Notes under the pieces: generated by a model
Told to the model about the DNA's origin: nothing
Seen by the model: the letters and a program-made list of their open reading frames with translations, nothing else
The model's database searches: none
NCBI GenBank assembly: GCA_036571765.1
Contig: BROE01000024.1
Coordinates: forward strand, 1,663,189 to 1,727,188
Origin: Plecoglossus altivelis
Lineage: Eukaryota > Chordata > Actinopteri > Osmeriformes > Plecoglossidae
Length of the DNA stretch: 64,000 bases
Reading direction: 5' to 3'
In this document: one piece after another, positions 23,901-35,859 of the stretch
Position numbering within the stretch: position 1 is the stretch's first letter
Layout: every line of letters begins with the position of its first letter
Position numbers and translations under genes: made by a program

Positions 23901-26861
23901 CTGAGTGTCACATTCGGCGTGCTCAAAGTTTTGGCAGATGTTAAGAGCCGCAAATCGGCTCATTACTGCGACGGAAAAGACATGGGGCTGAGCAATGGGC
24001 CCCACGTTGCTTTGAAAACAAATGACAAAACAGTGCGACGACAGAGCAGGTGCGAAATGACACCCTGAAGAAGAAAGGGAGAAAAATGCAACCCAGAAGT
24101 ACAATTATTGTGTGTTTTTTTATTATTATTTTTTTTACAGATGATGATTATGAAATGATGTGGATGGGAAAGCGGGAGGAAAAGGACAACATTTTTCATT
24201 TCTTCGACCGCTCTCTGCACCACTCCGATTGTTTAAGTCTGTTGGATCAGATAATACCCAAATCAGTTCTGGGCTACTCCCAAGTTCACGCTATCCCTAT
24301 CGCTACCTCAGGCTAACCCTCATTATTATATAATAAGAGTCAAGCCAGAGGTGAATGTGCTTGATTAATTTAATTGGTTGCGCGCACAATCAATTAAATA
24401 TATGAAACATGGAAGTATAGTGCAATACGAAATTAGGACGTAAAGAAAAAAGACATGCAGCGCAGGAGATTGCGAGACAAGGAACACTAAACTGTGAGAG
24501 AAAGAGGGGAGAGAACCAATGACAGGTAGCACAACGTCTATAAAATAAACACAAGGACAGGCAGGAAGAGAGAACAGGAATGGTGGGACGGCGAATGGAG
24601 GGGATCAATCGATTCGCCGGAAGGCGCTGAAGCAAACTGTGTTGTCCACGTCTGAATGAGTAGCGTATTCACTTCTGCAGTCATTTTTCTGAGATCACAC
24701 AACGCACCGGGCCCCTCTCACTCTCCACCCTCCGTTGCAGTGAGAGGTTAGCGCTGGAAAGAAGAACTACAGTTGCCAAGGTTATCGACTGGGGGAGTCA
24801 ATAATGTTTGATCGCAAAAACATTCATCCACAGCCAGGATACCTCGGTAGGACGAGGGCGCAGACAATGATGGATGGACACAAACGACACGAACACACAA
24901 GCGGCTAATGGGAAATTGAGTCCTCCGAATATGAACACCAATTAGCCGCAAACCAAAACCCTCTTCTATTTATCTCAGGCTACAACCGAATGCTAACAGA
25001 TTTAATGAGAATGTCGATGCAGCCGTATTTGTTCCAAGCTGCGGCAAGTCACTTGACAAGTCACTTGGAGTATATGTGTGTGTGCGTCAGTGTGTTTTGG
25101 GAAGGTTGCCGATAGAAAGTGATTGTTCACATTGGGTCCAACTTTAGACAATGACTACAACTAAGCTTAAAAAATATAAGTAAATTAGATGGGAGCTAGG
25201 CGCTTATGTCCACATCAAGACAACCACAATATCTGCCCTACAATTGAATTGCAAATTTGTATGAAAACACCCTAGCCTGGACACAAAACCAGCTTTGGTC
25301 TTGTGAAGTGCGTAGGCATATCCATAAAAAGAAAAATCCCACTGAATCGAGAACTAACTTCCATTACAAGGGTACAGAAAAATCTTAGCCAGAAGTAAAA
25401 ACCAAGCAATGTCCCAAATAGAAGGACTACACACATCCTATGGGTCTTGTTACAGGAACTTGGCTGGGCCCCGTGGAGCTTAAGTTTGAACATTAGCTAC
25501 TTCTCGAGTTGACTGAGCACATGAGTGTATTCTCCTAGTTCAGCAGACAGCCAATCCCTTTACAAGATGCTCCCCACTGTTGGCATCCTGTAAAGCAGGT
25601 ATCAGTTTGTGGTTCACTGAACTGTTAATATGAAAACGCTTAGGAAAATACAGTGCTGTGCTTCTGGCTACAAAGCTCAATTGTCATCCCGTCTCTGTTT
25701 ACTTTAAAGTCAAAATTGCTTGAACTCTCACCGTATAGGTTCGTGTTACAACCATAGCACACTGGTTATGCACACTAGTTGAACATTCTATCGTTATAGT
25801 CGGTTTGTGTTTGTCTGTTCTGATCATACTGTCATTACTGTCAACTGCCCAGCGTTAAGTAATGATTACATTTTCAATATCATACAAATATATTCCAGTG
25901 ACATAGTCAACTAAGGAGTATATGTGATGTCAAATGAATCTTCAAAAAACAGAATTAAATGATTAATATAATTATTAACCTACTTAAGTACTATTTAAGA
26001 CTAGATTCCGTTGACCACTTGCATGTGTGCTCAGTGGTCATGTATGCGTCTTCCATGGTCTTCTGGAGTTGATGTACATCTGATCTGTCTGTAAGAGATA
26101 TGTGTGCATGCGTGTATATGTGTGTGTGGTCTATCGTGTTAGTGAATGCGTGTGCATGCAACGCACAAACACACACACTAAAAGATTAATGTAAAGATCA
26201 TATTCATAATAGGAGGTCAGCACTGTGGAATCCCATTACTTTGTTTCCAGGATCTGAAAACTGTGCCAAGAAATTTGAAACCAATAGAGTGTTGTTTTTG
26301 TACTGGTCTTTTGAAACGAGCTCAGTCCACATATTTCACCTTAGACTAAAGTTGGTAACAACGGGTAAAATATACCATCCTTCCACAAAGATTTCTGCCA
26401 TGGGTAGTTCGTCACCCAATGCAGCTGCCTTCAAAAAGCTCATTGACTGTGAATGAGAATATAGGTCGACTATTGTGAACCACAAAACGCCTTGCCGTAG
26501 TTGAGTAGTTTGCTTGTAGGCTATAGTTGAGGTTAGTGCATAGTTGGTGTTCTCGTAGGTACAGGCAAGCTGCTTAGATGCCCATTTCCCCATATTTAGT
26601 TACAATGCCTTAACCTATACTGATTTACCAAGTAGCCTAAATACTATTAACAGACAATAAAACGGCAAAGACAATAACCAAACAGATGGCTCGCACATAC
26701 GTTGTTGTCGAATTGAAACAATATATGATACAGTCATCGTAAGCTTTGAATAACAAAATATAGTAAGAACTGTCAAACAAACCTGTGTGACTTTCTTCAC
26801 TCCGTTTCCGTGCAATGCTTGGTGCTGACTTGTCTCATTCTTTAAAGTTGCGTCTACTTAC

Positions 26862-27360
26862 CAGGCGAGGGATGGCTACTTTGTATCACAAGCGGCAAAA
26901 TCAAAAGACAAAACAAGCGTGTATCCCACCGCACGATTAATATCCCTTATCATGAAAACTCTAACGAGCCTTCCGATTCAATTCCTAGCTCCTATTCAAA
27001 CTAGCCAGTTAGCCTAGCTTGTGAAATAAACAGTTGTGATGTCGGGTCTTAACTCTTCATCTACCGGATATTTCCGATTGAATGCTGCTGTTATTATCAC
27101 AAATAAATATATCGATAATGTGCATTGGTATCCTTGTACATCCGATAAGGTTCGGTCTTTCCTAGGTTTAAGTAACGGAGCATTATTTTCTTTCGTCTAT
27201 CTGTAGCTCACTCGTCTTCAACACCACAATGGATTTTCTATTCGGACTTTTTCCAACACAGAGATTAGTGTTTGCGACATCGTCGTCGGATTACGATAAT
27301 AGTTGCTAGGCAGTTGCTATAAGCTTGACTCGTCTACTCCGCCCCTTATAAATATTACCG
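26862..27360. promoter_or_regulatory. Candidate (possibly bidirectional) promoter with minus-strand 5' splice site
   Basis: At 27339-27354 a GC-box-like CCGCCCC abuts TATAAATA, in a CpG-containing stretch with several CGTCGTCGG-type motifs. On the minus strand GCCTG/GTAAGTAG places a near-consensus donor at 26861. It could pair with the acceptor near 20557 to give a non-coding first exon of dipk2a. The slc9a9 ATG is 1.1 kb to the right. This is inference from motifs only; both genes could use other starts. Confidence 0.3.
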
Positions 27361-28454
27361 TGCTATATATTGAAGTACCTTGTGGCAGAATATTTTTTGT
27401 AACACCTATATTGTAGTCTCAAACGAGCATTCATAACGTTAATCTGAACACTGAAAGGTAACTGTTATATTCTCAATGTGGTAGTAGACGTAAAAGCATT
27501 ATTTTTACTCTAAAATAAAATGTAAAAGGTATCTCTCTATGAATCAAGTAAATTAAAGTTTTCTCATGTCTGGTTTGACAGTGCCCTACACTTGCGCGGG
27601 GCAAAATCTACATATGCAAAAAGTTTAAAGGCAGCCTTCCCTGACAGTTTACGGCTGTAAAGGCATGTGGTCATTTATTCCAGAAGGCTCTAACTGGGCC
27701 AGAATCAGGAGTGGGTACTGGAAGAATTGGACAGAATCCCAAATGATGAAGGGGGGCCATCTTGCAAAAATAGTAACATCTGTGGAACCAGGGGAATGCA
27801 AAGGGAGCTGGCCATGAATATTTAATTGGCTTCTGAGCCTGAAGCAAGTTTGATCCTAGTGCTTTGGAAGAAGATGGCATTAACTTTATAAAACTCATTA
27901 ATTTGAGCTACGCCACATATGGCTGAACAGTCCCGCCTTCATTGTTGTCTCTTCTGTCTTTTCTCCTCTCTTTTCCCAATCCAATTAACAAGTGGGAATT
28001 AGATTGGCTTGATAAAACTCATTATTCACCCTATCTGAGCCTAGGGGAATCCAGTAGGTTGTGCATACACCTAATGTCTGCATAACACTCTTTTAGCAGT
28101 GGAAATTGACATTTTGAGTTTGCAAAAAATAGAAATTGTAAAGACCAAAATTAATCGCAGATTCTAATCGTGACCCGTGGCTAACCCATTAGTTCAAATT
28201 ATTTATTTTTTAGTAGGCACCCATCACATGCAACAAATGTGCGCTGTACAATGACAAACACTTCAACACAAACCGCTTCCACAAATTCATTAGATCTGAA
28301 ATAGCGCTACATTTGCGCTGTTTATTTCTTTGTATTGAACGCCACCTAACGGTATTGGAGCGAGCTTACAACTGTCGAAGTGTAGGATGCGGATGTAACA
28401 CAATTTGTCATATCGAAGTTATCGTTTGGGGCTGTAGTAGAAACGTAACTGTCG

Positions 28455-28593
28455 ATGAAAATTATGCGACACAAACAGGATAATAGTATGTTACTAGCTT
28501 TAAATGCGATATTCATAGTTTCAATTTTAAGTGTGCGGTGGTTGAAACGTTTATTTGAATGTATTCATGTCAGTGGTGTGGCTATGTTGTATG
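28455..28593 (+). CDS. slc9a9: slc9a9 exon 1 (N-terminus, TM1)
   Basis: Residues 1-46 plus one base of Gly47. The start is ATG at 28455; an in-frame TAA lies three codons upstream, so the protein cannot start earlier in this exon. Internal Met4 and Met12 are alternatives. LLALNAIFIVSILSVRWL forms TM1 and GVAMLYG aligns with the human GGAMVYG at the same junction. The N-terminus is about 12 residues shorter than in human NHE9. Donor GTGAGT. Confidence 0.8.
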
Positions 28594-31500
28594 GTGAGTA
28601 CGGAAGTTTGAGCTCAAGCCAAGCTGTAGTTCAAAAAGTTGCAAACTTTTTTGAAATATTTATAAATGTGGATTTTGTTTTGTTTTGTTGTTGTTGTTGT
28701 TGTTGTTTTTTTTGGGGGGGGGGTGCATGTCCAGGTAGTTTGAGGGAATCAATTTCACAGGGAGGACGTAGCATCCCTCTCTTTCTGCAAGTGCAGACTG
28801 TTGAAAAGTCATTAAATTGACGGCCTACACATACTTTCAGATTACTTTGTTATTGCCTGTGCTGGAGACCTATCCTCATTTGTTCAAACCATATAGTTAC
28901 AAATGTCAACCATTTCATGATGCATATTGAACACAGGTATATAATATATACATGATTCATGTTTCCTTAACCAATGCTACAGTACTTTTCTTACAAGGCA
29001 TGTCCAATATAAATATTTATTATGTTGTCTAAAATGTTCTTTCAAATAACTCTTTCTTGTCCACTGAATGTAATTTGTTCTGTCAATGCAAATCTATCAA
29101 TGCTCTGAAACAGCATTGACTTTTGTTGAGCGTGTTAATTTGTGTGTTTTTTTCAGGTATGATCCTTGGTGCAATTATGAAATCTGTGGACAGACACGAA
29201 GCAATGGAAGTGAACGCCTGTGTGGGTCTCAACAGCACCCCACCTACGCTGACGGTTAACGTCACCTCACACGTTCACCTTTACAAACGTGTAGGAGAGA
29301 TCAACTCCCTCGAAGGCCAAGGATCATCTCTGACAGACTTATATGAGGTAACACAACTCCAATCTTGGGTCCATTGGATGCGTAAAACGCAATATTGTAG
29401 GTCTTTAACCTAACCAGCCCACACAATGGTTTCCAAGATATTATTATGCATCAGTGTGGTTCATTCATGGACTTCTAATGACCTAGGGGAGATAGACTGA
29501 GAGACACAGACAGGGAGAGAGAGAGAAAGAAAGAGAGAGAGAAAGAGAGTGCCGAGCAGAGTGGACAATGAACTTGGCACCTCCTCTGGGACCAAACATA
29601 ACTTGATTTAATAGCTCTGCACTATTTGGCCCCTCACAATGGAGGTCTCTCGTTAAGAATCCAGCAGGGGTGACGACACCATTAGGTGAGCCCAGACATT
29701 TGGTGTGGCCTTCAGGTCATTAGGCCTGATGTATACGAATCCCCAGCAGGAGAGATAAGGATTTCATTGCATTACAGAGTCCATTAGATATGTGCCATAT
29801 GGGAGGCAGGCCACTAAAATGTGAGCTCTGATTCAATTTAACACAGGCTTGGTTGAAGAGGCAATTAGTGTATTCCTCATACCTTGGTCCTTTGACTCAG
29901 ATGTACATGTGGCCCCTGTAATAAAATTCCTGCCATATGCATAATTTTGCTATTCCGGCATCCTTATTAGTCACTGTTATTGAGGGTTTTGTTTGTTAAG
30001 CAGCGGCAGTAAGTGATTATGAAAAAATGTCCACGTGGATAGTTCCAAAAAGTAATTTGTATTGAGTTCGATAATCGAGGCACATGTTACGAGCAATTAA
30101 AGCGTTGGTGGCAGTTTATGCTCAGTATTGTGGATGGAGCTCATTGCTTGTTGCACTTCAAGCTTTTGAGGGGAAGTGAGGATTAGCATAGGAAATGTAC
30201 TAACAGCCTTATTTACACATAATATGTTGCCATCCAAATGACACGTTTCCCATCAAATACAGCAAGATTACTCCATTCCAAAATGCAGTAAGTGCTTTTG
30301 GGTATTTGCATTGACCTTGTGGATGCCTTTTCATAGAAATAATAATTCCTGAATGTGTACACACATTCAGGAAGATGAAATAACAAACATCGGTGAAGTG
30401 TAGCTGACACGTTCCGAAATTACCTGTGAGATTGATAGACAATTTAAGCAGAAAAGAGGACTTGTTTTACCTGATGCTTGATCTGATTAGATATCATGTT
30501 TTCAACCTCATAATAAAATGAATGTGACATGGTCTGAATTAACTTATGATAGGCGAGATAGCTTCTTCGAGTGAAGCCTACAATCCCATGCATACAGTGA
30601 TGACCTTGGGTGCGTTCCAGACCACAGAGCAATGGTTATTTTTCATTGCCGTGAAGAAGGTCCAAGCTTCCATTTTCAATTTCCAGGTTTTGTAGGACCA
30701 TCAGTCTTCTTTGCATGTACTGCTATAACTTCAACATAACCTTGACCCACACATTCCTAACATCTCATCTGCTTACATTTGTGGTTTTGAATCACAAGGA
30801 CAGTCTCAAAGTGGTCTTTAGTAATACCCACTTTAGTCTGGTTGGCTGGTTCCTTGCAAGTCACAATAGAGGTTGATAGAAATGCAAGTATTTAAGACAG
30901 CAACTGTTGTGCTTGTACTTTTTTCTCAAGAGAGCTTTAAAAGTGTGCATTACCTGCATAAAAGCCACCATCGGAGGATATGAAGTGTAGCTTCGAGGTC
31001 TTTAAATTAGTTGTAGACAGGTTGTGATAGACTACTGTATTGTAGGCAGTTAGTCATTGTTTGAGAACTTGAGGTCTAGAATATCCTTGGGAATAAGGAT
31101 AGTTCCAACTGGACTAATGCTGGATTCTTAATCAGCTTTTGACTGACTCACCCAGAGTATGATGCAAGAAGACCTTTAAAATGATTTGATTGTAAGAACA
31201 TCGCTGATTCGTTTTTCAAGAGAATCAAGAGAAGCGTTTCACCAATCTTTGTCGCAGCAAACCAGCTCTGTTTCTTTTGAATTCACCTCAGACTGTGAAC
31301 CTCGCTAAAGTGAACTACAACTCCCAAACTAATGCACCTTGCCTTCAGAAATACTGGGATTCCCATCAGATCACAAAGCACACAGACCACCCTTTAAAAG
31401 AGATTGCTCATTCATATAGACCTTGTGAAGTTTATGCTCAGTTGCTATTGTCTCGGTAGATATCAAGCCCTTGATTAACTTGAATTTCCTGATTGAGATT

Positions 31501-34500
31501 CTAATTAAGCCCTCAACTTTGCCCATCCCTTTGGATTCTTGAATTGATCATTAAAAGCTGCCATACCTGTATTTTTTCAGCCTCAGCCTCACTTAACTGA
31601 CACTATAATTACAGTGCACGTCCACACAAGTAGCGCAGTGAGTCTCTGCGCAGACATCTTTTTCCAAAATCCTGACTATGATTTGGCTTATATCCTAGTC
31701 TTCTATTTCCTAATACAAAATGATTTATCAGGGCATTTCAAGTCGCAAAGCAAATGATTTGAGACAAGCGTGTGTTGCAGAAGCCTGGTGTTGGTGCGCT
31801 CCGAGCGTCTCCCATTGAACTGAGCGGTGCGTCCGGTGGCGGCTTGCTGTCCTTCACGTTGTTTCATTCAGCAAAGCACTTGTCACCCCCCCCCTCCCCC
31901 ACAACCCTTGTCAATCACAAGCGAAATGGCTCTGTCTGTTACAGATGACCTTTGATCCAGAAGTCCTGTTCAATCTGTTTCTGCCACCCATCATCTTCCA
32001 TGGAGCGTACTGCCTCGATCAGGTGAGACTGCTGTCTTGGTTAGTCCTGGCAGGGAGGAATAAATGTCAAAGAAGGATTTGGGGCAGATTTTGAAGGATG
32101 TTTTTGGTATCACAAAGCACAAAGAGGCATGTTTATGAGGTAAAATTGGGACTGTATCGAATACAAGGACTGTAGTTACACTCAACTTTTGCCCCAAATT
32201 GAGTCTGCTGAATGAATACATAAGGATATATGTTTTGTCTGTATAGTGTACTATGTATTTGTTTGTGTGTCTAACATGTTTGGGGATACCATCCAGAGGA
32301 GATTCTTTGACAATTTGGGCTCTGTGTTGACTTTTGCCTTCATGGGAACAATCATCACCTGTGTTGGTATTGGGTGAGTATGACACCTCCACTCTTAGTT
32401 CTAGAAACAAGGAAAATATTCATAGTATAATACTATACTGACAAAAGCTTCATTGGGAAAATGAATTGTATGCTTCTAAAAATATGTCATTAACACATAT
32501 CCAATACATGTCTGTGGGTCAGTTCACAACGTATTTATGAAAACACCTCAGATCATTTTGACCCGTCAAAGCACTAGTCTTAATCATGTTGTCTTGCACA
32601 GCGATTGCTTCTATCTATATGCTTTTTCATTGTGAGAAGTAATTGTAACTCTGTGCTTATTAAATCGGAGCAGCTCATTAATATTTTACTGCAACATGCA
32701 TTGGTGCCGAATTAGAGGAGTTTCCACATGAACCACTAGATGGTGTATGTGTGCTTTGAAAAATTGCCTCGCATATTGGCACGATCAGTACATGTATAGT
32801 AGGGTCACAATTGTTCTGAGACTACACTGCATATCACAGAGTTAAAATAAAGCAAATGAATAGATGCAACAAATTAATGCTTCATAATTGAAGATTTTAT
32901 CAACGTTTATAACAACGTTTTCCAAAAAGTTTATGTAAAATGCACATGGCACTTGGCCCCTTGCTTAAACGTGTGGTCGATATTGGCTGGTGTGGTCCAC
33001 ACGTTATCTCTCCTGAGAAAGACAGGCTGGTGTAGCGAAACCTTAAAGATCAGCTTTTCTGTCTCATTGTGTCTTCCTCTCCCCCCCTCCCTCTCTCTCA
33101 GCTCCCCTTGCTCCCCCGAGTAGAACATTCCCTGGAGAATTCGACATGGTTTGACATGTCGCATCACATGAACATTCTTTGACTCCGAGGAACCGGGCCT
33201 TGACCAATCCTGTGCCTGTGTTAGTCGGCCTGTCAAACTCTGAAGGGGCAAGGAGGGCTTGTCACAAGGGAAACACCACAGTATTTGTTATAATAACAGC
33301 AACAGTGCCGTGGCCTCCCCTTTTAAAAAACAAACTCACAGGTTGTAGATCTCTTCCCGCAGATTGACGATAGCGTTCTGATCATCGCTCAGCCCTACAG
33401 CCCTTTTTTTTGTATCCATCCCAGCTGCCCTCAGTGTACAGGGTGTAACATGTTGCCACGGTAACCGGGTTACGATAAAGGAAGGAAGTCCCTGGAGCAT
33501 ACGCAGACATGCCAGATCATTATGGAATATGGGGCAGTAACAGGATTAGGTGTTAGCCCACTAGCAAAACAGTTAGACTGTGCCATCCTTGAATGCTGAA
33601 GTGAAATTTCACTCAGGTTGTTTGAAGTTCAAATTCCAAGCATGCAGCTCTACAGCTACGTATGCTGGCCTACAGAGCCTATTGAACAACAGCATGACAC
33701 CTGACTTTAATTGTTAAAATAACACACAATTTAACCTCTGGACATGGTCATTAAGGAATACAGGCACACACTGTGACCCGGTTGATGCGCATACCTCTGA
33801 TTTCTGTGTGTGCTGCTGGGTCTGTTCAGATTGGGGCTGTATTTTTGAGACATTGTCAAGGACAGTGTGGCTTACCCAAATGTTCTTGAGCAACCTAGCA
33901 AACTACCCGCAGAGTCAAACCCTCTCCAGTCTCAACCCCCAAACTGTATTTAGCTATAATAATTTGGAACCATAGATTTTCACTTTGCTTCAGTTTCACT
34001 TTTCCTCTCCAGTTGAGTAGCGACTAGAGCGTGGGACTCAGCAACCAGGAGCGCTAGCACGCTAGGTTGGCTCTCCCCTGTCTTCCTTGCTCCCCTTTGC
34101 AACGTACATCCGATAAACGGCAGCTTGCCAAGTCCTGAGCGCGTATGCCTGTGCCGAGCAGCCAGCCCCAGAGTCCAGACAGGTCACCCGCAGCCAGCGT
34201 CTGGCCCTGTTACCCACACTGCTCTGGGTGGGTGGGTGGGGGCGGGGGGCGGGGGTGGCAGGGGGGCAGCCAGCTGTGGTTGTGGCAGTGACTAATGGGC
34301 TGGCGGTGGCGTGCGCTCCCTGCTGACCTCACCCGTGTGTCCTCCTTCCTCTCTCCCAGGGCCTGCATGTACGCCTTCACCAGGCTGACGGTTCTGGCCG
34401 GCCAGTCGGCAGAAGGGAACTTCGTCCTGACTGACTGTTTCCTGTTTGGGGCTGTGATCTCTGCTACTGACCCAGGTAATTGGTCTAACCAAGGGTCGGC

Positions 34501-35810
34501 ACTGCAGAATTCGATGTATCTGGGCTATGTGGCGTAAGTCTGACAACTGACTGACTCCTAATGCATTGCAAAAAATAATATATTGCCAGAATTCGGAAGC
34601 CTAAGGCAGAGTTCTCTTTTGTACACAACAATTTTTTCTTCTGGATTTTTTCTTCAAGGCTTTTTCTTCTCTCTCTTGAAGAACTCTAATTGCCACTGAG
34701 ATGCTTTCAGCCTAACCATTTGTCCTGTAAAGGTTACTTAAACTCAGTATTGACCCAAGGTCAATGTGAATAATTGTGGCTATCTGGTAGATACGCACTT
34801 ATCGCCTCTTCGCTGTTCATGCTTTGTTTGGCTGTAATGTAACCAGCTGTAACCAGTGAATCTACCAGATGACAGTGAAGTGGCACCTTGTGATAGCTCA
34901 TTTTTATTTATTTTTTTACCGTTCATGCATTTACCATCGACTGAACATGGCTTACTCAGTCAGCTGGCATTGTGGTCGGTCTGTACCCAACACCATGTTG
35001 GTACCAGAAATTCTAGTTTGTTCAGGTGCATTCTGATGCACAACAGATATATATATATATAAACAAAACGATATATATATATATATACAAAAAAAAACTG
35101 AAATGGGTCAAATTGACAACTAACATAACAAAAGGGATATAAATATATATCAAATATATACATATATATATACTGTATATACACACACACAGTATACTAT
35201 AAATTAATATATATTATATATGCACAGAGTATAACATATANNNNNNNNNNNNNNNNNNNNNNNNNNNNNNNNNNNNNNNNNNNNNNNNNNNNNNNNNNNN
35301 NNNNNNNNNNNNNNNNNNNNNNNNNNNNNNNNNNNNNNNNNNNNNNNNNNNNAGCCTAAGGCAGAGTTCTCTTTTGTACACAACAATTTTTTCTTCTGGA
35401 TTTTTTCTTCAAGGCTTTTTCTTCTCTCTCTTGAAGAACTCTAATTGCCACTGAGATGCTTTCAGCCTAACCATTTGTCCTGTAAAGGTTACTTAAACTC
35501 AGTATTGACCCAAGGTCAATGTGAATAATTGTGGCTATCTGGTAGATACGCACTTATCGCCTCTTCGCTGTTCATGCTTTGTTTGGCTGTAATGTAACCA
35601 GCTGTAACCAGTGAATCTACCAGATGACAGTGAAGTGGCACCTTGTGATAGCTCATTTTTATTTATTTTTTTACCGTTCATGCATTTACCATCGACTGAA
35701 CATGGCTTACTCAGTCAGCTGGCATTGTGGTCGGTCTGTACCCAACACCATGTTGGTACCAGAAATTCTAGTTTGTTCAGGTGCATTCTGATGCACAACA
35801 GATATATATT

Positions 35811-35859
<49 letters not shown>

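Larger units (their letters stand above)
20557..28454. other. Intergenic region between the divergent genes
   Basis: About 7.9 kb between the two start codons with no recognisable coding gene; the small open frames lack family resemblance. It holds a TA microsatellite at 20897-20931, short CA/GT runs, and large repeat-poor stretches (about 22080-22500, 25100-26250 and 27560-28060). A candidate promoter patch lies at about 26862-27360. The sequence just before 28455 is presumably the slc9a9 5' UTR. Confidence 0.7.
34598..35805 (+). repeat. About 453-bp direct duplicate flanking an assembly gap
   Basis: 34598-35050 and 35353-35805 are identical by eye at a constant 755-base offset. Copy 1 runs into AT repeats and the N gap; copy 2 begins at the first base after the gap and also ends in AT repeats. 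This pattern is typical of one locus assembled twice across an unresolved AT microsatellite, although a genuine tandem duplication is possible. Confidence 0.9.
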
